This document shows, in pieces, positions 35,448-43,939 of a stretch of DNA of 64,000 nucleotides. The first letter of the stretch is position 1. Every line of letters begins with the position of its first letter. Source of the stretch: Solirubrobacter sp963736505 (GTDB taxonomy: Bacteria > Actinomycetota > Thermoleophilia > Solirubrobacterales > Solirubrobacteraceae); the NCBI GenBank assembly GCA_963736505.1, contig CAVTOZ010000001.1, positions 372,001-436,000 of the forward strand. Reading direction: 5' to 3'. The notes beneath the pieces were generated by a model. The model had not been told where the DNA came from. It saw only the letters and a list, made by a program, of their open reading frames with translations, and did no database searches. A program made the position numbers and the translations under genes.

Positions 35448-35881
35448 ACAGGAACGGACTGCTCGGCCGGATCGCCCGCAAGGGCCCGGCCGAGTAGCGT
35501 CCGCAGCGTCTCGCGCTCCTGGGCGTTGAGCGGGCCGAGGACCTCGTCCTCGACCGTGTTCAGCGCCGCGTCCGCGCGCGCCAAGGCCTCGCGGCCCGCG
35601 TCTGTGATCTCGACGATGTGGCGGCGGCGGTCGGCGGGATCGCGCGTGCGGCGCACGTTGCCGGCGTCCTCCATGTGGTTGAGGATGAGGACGCAGTTGT
35701 TCGGATCGAGGTGCATCGCGATGCACAGCTCCTGCTGCGGCATCGCGCCGCTGCGCAGCGCCGACAGCGTCGCGTAGGCCTTCAGCTTCATCCCGAGGAT
35801 GTCCTCGGTCGCGCTGCGGTACACGACCCGGGAGAGGCGCGTCAGCGCCACCATCGATCCAAGCTCGCTTGAACTGGACAT
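35444..35881 (-). CDS. MarR-family transcriptional regulator
   Basis: A 145-residue MarR protein: LKAYATLSALRSGAMPQQEL, IAMHLDPNNCVLILNHMEDAGNVRRT and DPADRRRHIVEITDAGREAL. The cysteine in DPNNC and another in QQELCIAM could sense oxidants, as in OhrR-like proteins, but this is speculation. ATG at 35881 is chosen; upstream codons in frame give no homology. It is divergent from the second DHA2 exporter, across a 61-base gap that holds a good inverted repeat. Confidence 0.88.
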   Translation of the reverse strand: MSSSSELGSMVALTRLSRVVYRSATEDILGMKLKAYATLSALRSGAMPQQELCIAMHLDPNNCVLILNHMEDAGNVRRTRDPADRRRHIVEITDAGREALARADAALNTVEDEVLGPLNAQERETLRTLLGRALAGDPAEQSVPV

Positions 35882-35924
35882 GTCGGTCCACATAGTAGCA
35901 CGTTTGGTGATTCTCATCGAAGTA

Positions 35925-35953
35925 GATATAGTCCATGTCCTAGTGACTATCTC
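35925..35953. promoter_or_regulatory. Inverted repeat over the exporter promoter and start
   Basis: GATATAGTC (35925-35933) and GACTATCTC (35945-35953) form an inverted repeat with eight of nine matching positions and an 11-base spacer. The left arm contains the TATAGT -10 box and the right arm overlaps the likely GTG start of the exporter. It is a strong candidate for the MarR operator. Confidence 0.5.
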
Positions 35954-37403
35954 CACCGCATTGAGCGCCTCGCGGCGCCGTTGGATCGCCTTGATCGTCG
36001 TCTGCCTCGGCCAGCTGATGATGGTCGTCGACGCCACGATCGTGAACGTCGCGCTGCCGTCGATCCAGCGCGACCTGCAGTTCTCCCAGGCCGACCTGAC
36101 CTGGGTGGTCAACGCCTACCTGATCGCGTTCGGCAGCTTCCTGCTGTTCGCCGGCCGGCTCGGCGACCTGATCGGCCGCAAGAAGGTCTTCCTGCTCGGC
36201 CTCGTCCTCTTCACCGCCGCCTCCGCCGCGTGCGGCTTCGCCGACGACAAGGTCGTGCTGATCGTCGCCCGCTTCATCCAGGGCATCGGCGGCGCCGTCG
36301 CGTCGTCGGCCGTCCTCGCCCTGATCGTCACCGAGTTCCCGAACCCGGTCGAGCGCATCAAGGCGATGAGCGCGTACATGTTCACCGCGACCGCCGGCGG
36401 ATCGCTCGGCCTGATCGCCGGTGGCGCGCTCACCCAGTCGCTCGACTGGCACTGGATCTTCTTCGTCAACCTCCCGATCGGCGTGATCGCGTTCTGGGCG
36501 GGCGCGCTCCTGATCAAGGAGACCGACGCGATCGGCCTGCGCCAGGGCATCGACATCGTCGGCTCGCTGCTCGTCACGGGTGCGCTGATGCTGATCGTGT
36601 ACGCGATCGTGACCTCGGCCGAGCACGGCTGGGGCTCGTCGCACACGCTCGGCTTCGGCGGCGCCGGCGCCGCGCTGCTGGCCGCCTTCGTCGCGTGGGA
36701 GGCGCGCGTGGAGAACCCGATCTTCCCGCTCTGGATCCTGCGCGTGCGCACGCTGATCGGCGCGAGCCTCGTGCGCGGGCTGATCGTCGTCGGCTGGTTC
36801 GGCTCGTTCTTCCTCGGCGCGCTGTACCTGGAGCGCGTGCTGCACTTCAGCGCGCTCGAGACCGGGCTCGCGTTCCTGCCGATGACGCTGACCGTGCTCA
36901 CGATGTCGCTCGGCATCGCCGCGCGGCTGATGGCGCGCTTCGGCCCGCTGCCGCTGGTGCTCACGGGCATCACGATGACCGTCGCCGGACTCGCGGGCCT
37001 GTCGCAGGCGGGCACGCACGCGGACTACTTCCCGCTCGTGCTCGGCTCGTTCATCGCGCTCGGCCTGGCCGGCGGGCTGACGATGCTGCCGCTGCTGACC
37101 ACCGCGATGTCCGACGTGCCCCAGCGCGACGCCGGCCTCGCGTCCGGCATCGTCAACGTCTCGATGCAGGTCGCCGCGGCGCTCGGCATCGCGATCCTCG
37201 GCACGCTCGCGACCGACCACACGCGCGGCCTCGTCGCCGGCGGCGCCCCGCTCCCGAGCGCGCTGACCGACGGCTACCACCTCGCGTTCACCGTCGGCGC
37301 GGGCACGGCCGCCGTCGCCGCCGTCGTCGCCCTGCTGGTCGTCCGCGCCCCGCGGACCCGCGACGACCTCGCCGTGATCGACGCGGAGGTCGCCGCCGCG
37401 TAG
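35943..37403 (+). CDS. DHA2-family MFS drug exporter
   Basis: A 486-residue carrier of the EmrB/QacA group, the second in this window. MVVDATIVNVALPSIQRDLQ and WVVNAYLIAFGSFLLFAGRL give the DHA2 signature, followed by GDLIGRKKVFL (motif A) and about 14 hydrophobic segments. It probably exports a toxic compound sensed by the adjacent MarR protein. GTG at 35943 is taken as the start because it follows the TATAGT box by ten bases; the nearby ATG at 35935 is out of frame and meets a stop after two codons. Confidence 0.88.
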   Translation: MTISTALSASRRRWIALIVVCLGQLMMVVDATIVNVALPSIQRDLQFSQADLTWVVNAYLIAFGSFLLFAGRLGDLIGRKKVFLLGLVLFTAASAACGFADDKVVLIVARFIQGIGGAVASSAVLALIVTEFPNPVERIKAMSAYMFTATAGGSLGLIAGGALTQSLDWHWIFFVNLPIGVIAFWAGALLIKETDAIGLRQGIDIVGSLLVTGALMLIVYAIVTSAEHGWGSSHTLGFGGAGAALLAAFVAWEARVENPIFPLWILRVRTLIGASLVRGLIVVGWFGSFFLGALYLERVLHFSALETGLAFLPMTLTVLTMSLGIAARLMARFGPLPLVLTGITMTVAGLAGLSQAGTHADYFPLVLGSFIALGLAGGLTMLPLLTTAMSDVPQRDAGLASGIVNVSMQVAAALGIAILGTLATDHTRGLVAGGAPLPSALTDGYHLAFTVGAGTAAVAAVVALLVVRAPRTRDDLAVIDAEVAAA

Positions 37404-37406
37404 CGG

Positions 37407-38327
37407 TCAGACCTCGGCGCGCACCTCCGCCAGGCGCGGGGGCTGCGCGCCGGGGCGCTCGCACGTGCGGGCCGCGACGATGCAGGCGAAGCGCGTGGCG
37501 TCGCGCACGAGGTCGGTGTCGACGAGCGCCTCGCGGCCGAGGCCGCGGATGCTCCACCAGGCGAGGAAGCCGCCGCCGAACGCGTCGCCGGCGCCGATCG
37601 TGTCGACCACGCGCGCGGCCGGAGCCGGGACCTTCAGCTCCGTGTCCGCCGTGACGACGAGCGCGCCGTCGCCCCCGACGGTGACGAGCGCGACGCTCGG
37701 GCCGTCGGCGAGCAGCGCCCGCGCCGCCTCGGCGGGCGCGAGGCCGGGCTCGAGATAGGCGAGGTCCTCGACGCTGACCTTGACCACGTGCACGTACTGC
37801 AGCGTCGCCGCGAGGCTGCGGCGGTACGTGCCCTGGTCCGGGATGAACGTCGGGCGGCAGTTCGGGTCGGCCATCACGAGCGCGGTCGCCGAGACCGCCT
37901 CGACGACCGCCTGCAGCGCGATCGCGGTCGGCTCCATGACGAGCCCGAGCGTGCCGACGTGCAGCATCTCGACGTTCCCTGGGAGCACCGACAGCGCCGC
38001 CTCTGGCTCCAGCGCGGGCGCCGACGTGCCCTCCGTGTAGAAGCGGTACGTGGCCGAGCCGCCGGCGTCGAGCTCGGCGAGCGCGAGCGTGGTCGGCAGC
38101 GTCGTCGCCACCGCGGTGTCGAGCTTGACGCCGTCCTCGTCCAGCGCCGCGCGCAGCTGCGCGCCGAAGCCGTCGTCGGACAGGCAGCCGAGGTAGTGCA
38201 CGTCGCGCTCGAGCCGGCCCAGCGTGCGCGCCGTGTTGTACGGCCCGCCGCCGGCGTGCGCGCGCAGCGCCTGCGCGGATTCGAGCACGAGATCGAACAG
38301 GGCTTCGCCGCCGACCAGGATCGCCAT
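37407..38327 (-). CDS. PfkB-family carbohydrate kinase (fructokinase-like)
   Basis: A 306-residue ribokinase-fold sugar kinase. VGGEALFDLV begins the first strand, GGGPYNTARTLGRL is the first PfkB signature, and DTIGAGDAFGGGFLAWW the second, with the catalytic aspartate in GAGD. It phosphorylates a free sugar such as fructose with ATP. TAGGGT stands eight bases before the ATG, so the mRNA is probably leaderless. It lies tail to tail with the exporter, only 3 bases apart. Confidence 0.88.
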   Translation of the reverse strand: MAILVGGEALFDLVLESAQALRAHAGGGPYNTARTLGRLERDVHYLGCLSDDGFGAQLRAALDEDGVKLDTAVATTLPTTLALAELDAGGSATYRFYTEGTSAPALEPEAALSVLPGNVEMLHVGTLGLVMEPTAIALQAVVEAVSATALVMADPNCRPTFIPDQGTYRRSLAATLQYVHVVKVSVEDLAYLEPGLAPAEAARALLADGPSVALVTVGGDGALVVTADTELKVPAPAARVVDTIGAGDAFGGGFLAWWSIRGLGREALVDTDLVRDATRFACIVAARTCERPGAQPPRLAEVRAEV

Positions 38328-38345
38328 GGCGGCGAACCCTACGCG

Positions 38346-39128
38346 TCAGACCGACCGGATGAACTTCACGAGCGTTCCGAACAGCGCGGTCGGCGTGATC
38401 GCGTCGACGCCGAACAGCATCTCGGTCCCGTGCCCCGCCGTGATCGGGCGCACGATCATCCGCTTGTCCTTCGAGCCGGCGCGGCGCAGCATCGCGCGCG
38501 TCTCGGGGATCGAGACGTAGCCGTCACCGTGCGCGACCGCGAGCAGCAGTGGCGCGCGCAGCCGGCCGATGACCTTCGGCACGTCGAGCTGCGGGCGCAG
38601 GTTCGGCTCGCCGGAGAGCGACGCGACGCCGTCGACCTTCGCGCCCAGCACCGACGCCGCCACCAGCGCGTTCGCGCCGCCCAGCGACGCGCCCACCACG
38701 ACCACACGCGTCGCACCCTGGCGCCGCAGCTCGGCGACGGCCGCCGCCACGTCCGCGGCCGCATCGATGGCGGGCGCGCCGTTCGGGCAGTCCGACGCGC
38801 CGACGCAGCGCTGGTCGATCATCAGCGCGTGCACACCGCCGTCGGCGAGATCCTTGGCGAACGGCCACCAGTTGCACAGGTCGGTGCCCGACTCGTGCAG
38901 GAAGACGGCCCCATGCGGGCCCGAGCCGACCTCGGCACCGTCGAGCGTGACGCCGTCCGAGGTTCGCATCCGCACGAGCCTGGCCTTCATGGCCGGGGAG
39001 CCGCAGCGGTCGATCGGCTGCTGGAGCGCGACCGCGGTCGCCGCCGGCGACGCGGTGGCGGTGGGCGCCGGCTTCGAGCCGCCGCCGCAGCCGGCGAGCA
39101 ACAAGGCGATCGCGATCGCCCGCCGCAT
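38346..39128 (-). CDS. Alpha/beta-hydrolase lipoprotein
   Basis: A 260-residue secreted lipoprotein: MRRAIAIALLLAGCGGG is a lipoprotein signal with the acylated cysteine at C14, then a low-complexity linker. The mature part has the alpha/beta-hydrolase pattern (VFLHESGTDLCNWWPFAKDL, nucleophile serine in VVGASLGGANA, and ITAGHGTEM with the late histidine). It acts on the outer face of the membrane; the substrate is unknown. Its ATG shares one base with the RecQ stop (TGATG). Confidence 0.8.
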   Translation of the reverse strand: MRRAIAIALLLAGCGGGSKPAPTATASPAATAVALQQPIDRCGSPAMKARLVRMRTSDGVTLDGAEVGSGPHGAVFLHESGTDLCNWWPFAKDLADGGVHALMIDQRCVGASDCPNGAPAIDAAADVAAAVAELRRQGATRVVVVGASLGGANALVAASVLGAKVDGVASLSGEPNLRPQLDVPKVIGRLRAPLLLAVAHGDGYVSIPETRAMLRRAGSKDKRMIVRPITAGHGTEMLFGVDAITPTALFGTLVKFIRSV

Positions 39129-41164
39129 CAGAACGCGGTCGAGAGCGCGAACGGGTGGACCGGGCCTGAGCCGCGGCGGCGCAGCTGCCCGGCGACCATC
39201 GCCAGCGTCCAGCCGGAGAAGCGGATGTCGTCGACGAGCAGGCACGCCCCGCCCGGCACGTCGCCGACGACGGCGAACGCGCCGCGCACGTTGGCGACCT
39301 GCTGCGCGGAGTTCTCCATCTCGCGCTGCGGCGGCGCATCGCGCGCGCGCTCGACGGCGGCCACGAACGGGAGCCCGAGCAGCGCCGCCACGCGGCGCGC
39401 GAAGTCCGGCACCAGCTCGCCGCTGCGCAGCGACGGGATCGCCGTCACCCAGCCGACCGGCGCGCCCCACGCGCGCACGGCGGACGCCGCGGCGTCGACC
39501 AGCTCGTCGCCGAAGCGGCCTTCACGCCGCCCGTCGCGAACGAGCGGATCCCAGCCGCCGTCCCCCAGCCGCGCCAGCGCGCGGCCGTCCTCGGCGCGCA
39601 CGTCCTCGCCGAGCTTGCGCATCTTGCCCTCGGGATCGGGCGCCATCTTCTTCGCCTCCAGCACGAGCGGGCGCGAGCGCAGGTGCAGCGCGGCCTCGCG
39701 CACGAGCACCGGGTCCAGCGGCCCGTCGAAGCGCGGCCCGGCGCAGACCGAGCAGATGCCGCAGTCGGACGGCGCGGGGTCGTCGAGCTCCTCCTGCAGC
39801 GCGCGCATCAGGCAGCGCCCGTCGGCCCCGAACGCCGCCATCGCGGCCTGCTCGCGCCGCCGCAGCGCGGTCACGTTGGCGTAGCGGTCGCCGTCGTAGC
39901 GCCAGCCCGAGTCCGGCACGATCTCCCACGACGTGCCCGAGCGCGTCACCGCGCCCTCGACGTCGAGCACCTTCAACATCGCCTCCAGCCGCCCGCGGCC
40001 GAGGTTGACGACCGACGTCAGCTCCGGCGTGGTGGCCGGCAGCGCCTCCAGCACGCGCTCCACGCGGTCGCGCGGCGGGAACGCCTGCTCGATGAAGAAG
40101 TCCTGGATCCGGCGGTCCTCGGCGCCGCGCAGGAGCACGACGTCGGCACGCTCGATCGCGCGGCCGGCGCGCCCGACCTGCTGGTAGTAGGAGATCACCG
40201 AGCCGGGCGCCTGGTAGTGCACGACGAACCCGAGGTCCGGCTTGTCGTAGCCCATCCCGAGCGCGCTCGTGGCCACCACGCACTTCAGCTCGTTGCGCAG
40301 CAGCCGCTCCTCGACCGCGATCCGCGTCTCGTTGCCGATCTCGCCCGAGTACGCCTCGGCCGGCACGCCGTGGCCGGACAGGAACTCGGCGACGACGTCG
40401 GCGTCGCGCTTGGTGAGCGTGTAGACGATGCCCGAGCCCGGCAGCGTGGGCAGGTGCGTCGCCAGCCACGCCAGCCGGTCGGACTGGCTCGGCAGCTCGA
40501 CGACCTCCAGCCGCAGCGACGAGCGGCCGAGCGGCCCGCGGTAGGTGCGCAGCGCGCTCACGCGGCCGAGCGACAGCTGCTCCGCCACGTCGGCGACCAC
40601 GCGGTCGTTCGCCGTCGCCGTCGTGCACAGCACCGCGACGCCCTCGGGCAGCGCCTCCAGCATCTCGGCCAGGCGCCGGTAGTCGGGCCGGAAGTCGTGC
40701 CCCCAGTCGGAGATGCAGTGCGCCTCGTCGACCACCAGCAGGCCGACTCGGGCCGCGAACAGCGGCAGCATGTCGTCGCGGAAGCGCGGGTTGTTGAGCC
40801 GCTCGGGCGAGATCAGCAGCAGGTCGACGGCGTCGTCGGCGAGCAGCGAGCGGACCTCGTCCCACCCGTCGCGGTTGGTCGAGTTGATCGTGTGCGCCCG
40901 GATCCCGAGCCGCTCGGCCGCGGCGATCTGGTTGCGCATCAGCGCCAAGAGCGGCGAGACGATCAGTGCCGGGCCGGCGCCCTGCTCGCGCAGCAGGGCG
41001 GTCGCGAGGAAGTAGACGGCCGACTTCCCCCACCCGGTCCGCTGCACGCACAGCACGCGCGCACGGTCGTCCACGAGGTCGGCTATCGCCTCGCGCTGGT
41101 GCTCGCGGAAGCCGGCCCCGGGGCCGGCCAGGCGAGCGAGGAGTTCCTCGGCGGTCGCAGTCAT
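39128..41164 (-). CDS. RecQ-family DNA helicase fused to a phosphoribosyltransferase-like domain
   Basis: A 678-residue protein. Residues 1-~340 are a RecQ helicase: Walker A RTGWGKS (K47; RecQ normally has PTGGGKS), the DEAH box VDEAHCISDWGHDFRPDY, and helicase C with QQVGRAGRA. A zinc-binding region with CLM...CGICSVC follows near 470-500. The last ~130 residues are a PRTase fold with the PRPP motif CLLVDDIRFSGWTLA. The combination would couple DNA unwinding with a nucleotide or ribose-phosphate ligand. ATG at 41164 is preferred to GTG at 41170; a TAACGT box is ten bases upstream. Confidence 0.88.
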   Translation of the reverse strand: MTATAEELLARLAGPGAGFREHQREAIADLVDDRARVLCVQRTGWGKSAVYFLATALLREQGAGPALIVSPLLALMRNQIAAAERLGIRAHTINSTNRDGWDEVRSLLADDAVDLLLISPERLNNPRFRDDMLPLFAARVGLLVVDEAHCISDWGHDFRPDYRRLAEMLEALPEGVAVLCTTATANDRVVADVAEQLSLGRVSALRTYRGPLGRSSLRLEVVELPSQSDRLAWLATHLPTLPGSGIVYTLTKRDADVVAEFLSGHGVPAEAYSGEIGNETRIAVEERLLRNELKCVVATSALGMGYDKPDLGFVVHYQAPGSVISYYQQVGRAGRAIERADVVLLRGAEDRRIQDFFIEQAFPPRDRVERVLEALPATTPELTSVVNLGRGRLEAMLKVLDVEGAVTRSGTSWEIVPDSGWRYDGDRYANVTALRRREQAAMAAFGADGRCLMRALQEELDDPAPSDCGICSVCAGPRFDGPLDPVLVREAALHLRSRPLVLEAKKMAPDPEGKMRKLGEDVRAEDGRALARLGDGGWDPLVRDGRREGRFGDELVDAAASAVRAWGAPVGWVTAIPSLRSGELVPDFARRVAALLGLPFVAAVERARDAPPQREMENSAQQVANVRGAFAVVGDVPGGACLLVDDIRFSGWTLAMVAGQLRRRGSGPVHPFALSTAF

Positions 41165-41236
41165 TCGCACCCCGACGTTAGGACATGTGTCGTTTTCTTC
41201 GCCCCCATTTCGGGAGAGGACTCAGCCTGAGAACCG

Positions 41237-42328
41237 ATGGCGGGCAAGGGAAGACTTCATCCCCTCGACGGGTTGCGAGGGCTGGCGGCGCTGGGCGTCG
41301 TGCTGCTGCACGTGTGGATCTACACGGGCGCGAACGAGCCTGGGAAGTCGCTGACGCTCGACCGCTGGATGGGCGAGCTGCGCGTCTGCGTGCTGCTGTT
41401 CTTCGTGCTCTCCGGCTTTCTGCTGGCCAAGCCGTGGGTCGCCGCCGCGCGCGGCGACCGCCCCGCTCCGGCGCTCGGCCGCTACGCGGTGCGCCGGCTC
41501 GCGCGCATCGCGCCCGCCTACTGGCTCGCGCTGGCCGGGACGCTGGCGCTGCTGCACGGCACCGGCCACGGCCGCGACGTCGCGCTCGGCCAGGTGCCGA
41601 AGTTCGTCTTCTTCCTCGCGAACGTGTTCCCGGAGACGCGCAACCAGCTCGACCCGCCGATGTGGTCGCTGCACGTCGAGGTGTCCTTCTACCTGGTGCT
41701 GCCGCTGATCGGGCTGGCGCTGATCCGCGCGCGCCGCCCGCTGGCGGTCTGCGCCGCGCTGATCGCGGCCGGCGTCGCGTTCACGACGGCGTCGGTGCTG
41801 CGCGACTGGGCGCCTGAGATCACCTGGACGCTGCCGAGCTACCTCGCGACGTTCGCCTGCGGGATCGCCGCGGCCGTGCTCGCGCACGGCGCGCAGCCGC
41901 GCCGCCGGGTCACGCACGCGGTCTTCCTCGCCGGCGCCGCCGTCGTGCTCGCCGACTGCTGGTGGCACACGACCGGCTACAGCGTGCTCTTCCACTCGCT
42001 GCGCGACCTGCCCGCCGCGCTCGGGTTCGCGGCGATGCTGTGGGCGGTCTCGCTGCGGCCGTCAGGCGTGCTCGGGAGCGCGCCGCTGCGCCTGCTCGGG
42101 ACGCTCTCCTTCGGCGTCTACCTGTGGCACTACCCGGTCATCTACTTCCTCCAGATGCACCACCGCTTCCCCGAGGGCTTCGGGCTCGCGACCGCGTACG
42201 TGCTCCCGCTCGCGTTCGCCCTCGCCGGCGCGAGCTGGCTGCTGCTCGAGCGCCCCGTCCTGGCGCTCAGCGCGCGTGCGCTGAAGCGCCGTGCGCCGGC
42301 CCGCGCGCCGCTAGGCGCCGAGGCCTAG
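41237..42328 (+). CDS. Acyltransferase family 3 (OafA/YrhL-type) membrane protein
   Basis: A 363-residue protein with about ten membrane segments. HPLDGLRGLAALGVVLLHVW carries the family's catalytic histidine near the end of the first helix, then LLFFVLSGFLLAKPW, YAVRRLARIAPAYWLAL and DPPMWSLHVEVSFYLVLPL are the usual blocks. It transfers acetyl or other acyl groups to surface sugars. A GAGAGGA sequence lies 16-22 bases upstream. Its last 18 bases overlap the convergent small gene at 42311. Confidence 0.88.
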   Translation: MAGKGRLHPLDGLRGLAALGVVLLHVWIYTGANEPGKSLTLDRWMGELRVCVLLFFVLSGFLLAKPWVAAARGDRPAPALGRYAVRRLARIAPAYWLALAGTLALLHGTGHGRDVALGQVPKFVFFLANVFPETRNQLDPPMWSLHVEVSFYLVLPLIGLALIRARRPLAVCAALIAAGVAFTTASVLRDWAPEITWTLPSYLATFACGIAAAVLAHGAQPRRRVTHAVFLAGAAVVLADCWWHTTGYSVLFHSLRDLPAALGFAAMLWAVSLRPSGVLGSAPLRLLGTLSFGVYLWHYPVIYFLQMHHRFPEGFGLATAYVLPLAFALAGASWLLLERPVLALSARALKRRAPARAPLGAEA

Positions 42329-42559
42329 GGTCCCGAACGGGAAGTCGTCCGTGTGCGCCAGCGCGAGCTCGGCGACCTCGGGCGGGCCGTGCTCGACGAG
42401 CCAGTCGACGTAGGCCAGGTAGCGCCGCACGAGGTCCTCGTCGGCGCGCCGCTCCCACGCCCAGTGGGCGAGCCCGAGCAGCACCGCGTCCATGCCGAAG
42501 GCCGGGCCGAGCTCGGGGGCCGCCTCGAGCAGCCGCACGTGCGCCTCGTCAGGCCCCAC
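42311..42559 (-). CDS. Small acidic protein, second candidate immunity protein
   Basis: An 82-residue helical, acidic protein: MGPDEAHVRLLEAAPELGP, then VLLGLAHWAWERRADEDLV and YLAYVDWLVEHGPPEVAEL. I do not recognise a named family. GTG at 42559 lies inside the end of the preceding gene (11-base overlap), so the two are translationally coupled. The pair follows the pilin-leader protein closely on the same strand, which suggests a part in neutralising it. It could also be the frame-slipped C-terminus of the 86-residue protein. Confidence 0.5.
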   Translation of the reverse strand: MGPDEAHVRLLEAAPELGPAFGMDAVLLGLAHWAWERRADEDLVRRYLAYVDWLVEHGPPEVAELALAHTDDFPFGTLGLGA

Positions 42560-42809
42560 GCAGCGCCTCCGTCGCCGGCCCGAGCCCCTGCCAGTCCGCG
42601 GCCTCCAGGAACGAGACCTTGACGGCGTTGCGCACGCGCGCGTCGCCGTGCGCGGCGAGCTCCTCGATCACGGCCAGCGCGTCGGCGATGTCCTCGCCGG
42701 CGTCGAGGCGCTCGCGCACGCGGTCCGACCACGGGTCGAGCACCATCTCCAGCGGGTAGCGCTCGGCGAACTCCGGGAGCCCCTCGATCAGCTTGCGGGC
42801 GGGGTGCAC
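42549..42809 (-). CDS. Small acidic protein, candidate immunity protein
   Basis: An 86-residue protein: RKLIEGLPEFAERYPLEMVL, then RLDAGEDIADALAVIEELAA and HGDARVRNAVKVSFLEAADW. The VRNAVKVSFLE block resembles a motif (vqNliaVSFlE) that I remember from small proteins of the DUF7674 kind; that link is from memory and not checked. It starts with GTG at 42809, 10 bases after the stop of the Flp-leader protein, exactly where an immunity gene of a secreted toxin is expected. Confidence 0.55.
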   Translation of the reverse strand: MHPARKLIEGLPEFAERYPLEMVLDPWSDRVRERLDAGEDIADALAVIEELAAHGDARVRNAVKVSFLEAADWQGLGPATEALRGA

Positions 42810-42819
42810 GCCGGCGACC

Positions 42820-43803
42820 CTACTCGCCCCCGGCGCGCTGGATCGCCTTGTTGAGCTTGCCGATCAGCTCGCCCGCGATCTTGCGGTCGTCGCCGGTCAG
42901 CGATGTCTTGGAGAGGATGCTCTGCAGGTTGCGGCGGTAGCCGACGGCCTTCTCGAAGTGCGTGCAGGCGCCCTGGCGGCAGCCGGCCTCGGCCTCCTTG
43001 ACGAGGATGTCGGCCGTGCCGCCGTCGCCGACCTTGGCGCCCGGCCGGTAGAGCTGCTTGATCGCGTTGCGCAGGTCCGGGTCGCGCGCGCCGCGGGCGA
43101 TGTACTGGCCGCCGGTCCAGTTCGTCTCGCGCGCCGAGACCGAGCGCAGGCCCTCGTTGATGTCGTTGCGGTGGGCCTTGACGAACTCCTCGACGTCCTT
43201 GTCGGTCTTCGCCCCGTCGCCGACCGCGGCGTCGACGACGAACTGCGCGACGGCGGCGTCGATCTCCTTCTGCGTCGGCTTGTGCTGCGGGACGGTGGTG
43301 AGCCAGCTCCACAGCTTCGCGAGCGTGTCGTGGACGGCGTGGACGGCGTCGTAGAGGCCGAGCAGCTTCTCGACGCTCGTGTCGGCGCTCTTGATCCCGG
43401 GACAGCCGATGTTGGGCGGGCGGCGGTCGTTGTTCGTGCAGTACGCGAGCTGCTGCTTGAAGGCGCGGATGGCGGCGTCGGCGTCCTTCAGCGGCTGCCC
43501 CCACGGGTGCAGGAGCGCCTTGACGATCGCGCGCGTCGCAGCGCGGTTGGCGGCGGCGACGCGGCGGGCGCCGTAGGAGCGGTGGACCGAGGCGGTCGTG
43601 GCGAGCAGGTGGCGCCCGCTCGCGGCGCGCTCCGGCGCGCCGCCGCAGCCGTTCTCGCCGCGGGCGATCGCGCAGACCTTGTCGGCCAGCGCGTGCCGGA
43701 TGCTCGCGCCCGCGTGGCTCGTGGCGACGGCGCCCACCAGGGTCGCCACGACGAGCAGCGCTCCGATGTACTCCACCGCCGTCTGGCCGCGCTGTCCGCG
43801 CAT
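42820..43803 (-). CDS. Flp-pilin-type leader protein with toxin-like C-terminal domain
   Basis: A 327-residue protein. The N-terminus RGQRGQTAVEYIGALLVV is a type IVb (Flp) prepilin leader: cleavage after G6 puts the conserved glutamate at position +5, followed by one hydrophobic helix. Ordinary Flp pilins are only about 60 residues, but here a further ~270 follow. The final ~80 (YRPGAKVGDGGTADILVKEA, HFEKAVGYRRNLQSIL, LTGDDRKIAGELIGKLNKAI) resemble a C-terminal domain I know from polymorphic toxins. ATG at 43803 is used because GAACGT lies seven bases upstream; GTG at 43812 is the alternative. Confidence 0.65.
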   Translation of the reverse strand: MRGQRGQTAVEYIGALLVVATLVGAVATSHAGASIRHALADKVCAIARGENGCGGAPERAASGRHLLATTASVHRSYGARRVAAANRAATRAIVKALLHPWGQPLKDADAAIRAFKQQLAYCTNNDRRPPNIGCPGIKSADTSVEKLLGLYDAVHAVHDTLAKLWSWLTTVPQHKPTQKEIDAAVAQFVVDAAVGDGAKTDKDVEEFVKAHRNDINEGLRSVSARETNWTGGQYIARGARDPDLRNAIKQLYRPGAKVGDGGTADILVKEAEAGCRQGACTHFEKAVGYRRNLQSILSKTSLTGDDRKIAGELIGKLNKAIQRAGGE

Positions 43804-43926
43804 GCCCGCCACGTTCGCCCCTGCGGGCGGGCGGCGCGAGAGGCGGGCGGCTCAACCTGCGGGCGGGACCGGTCCTGGGACCACGGAGTGTGGCCACCCC
43901 CCTACAAATGGCACCGGGGCGCTGAC

Positions 43927-43932
43927 TAGAGT
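43927..43932 (+). promoter_or_regulatory. -10 box of the LuxR-type regulator
   Basis: TAGAGT precedes an in-frame ACG (43940) by seven bases, the same spacing as at other leaderless genes here. No ATG, GTG or TTG start in frame lies between 43802 and 43985. The finding on ACG initiation rests on this box. Confidence 0.4.
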
Positions 43933-43939
43933 CGGGCGC

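Noticed and set aside
42311..42809. A single small gene broken by one frame slip
   Set aside because: Possible, but each frame has its own GTG start and stop with an 11-base coupling overlap, so two genes are the simpler reading.
43802..43939. ATG at 43802 as the start of the LuxR ATPase
   Set aside because: It would add 46 residues of proline/glycine/arginine-rich sequence with no homology and would cross the divergent gene's promoter. Kept only as a fallback.
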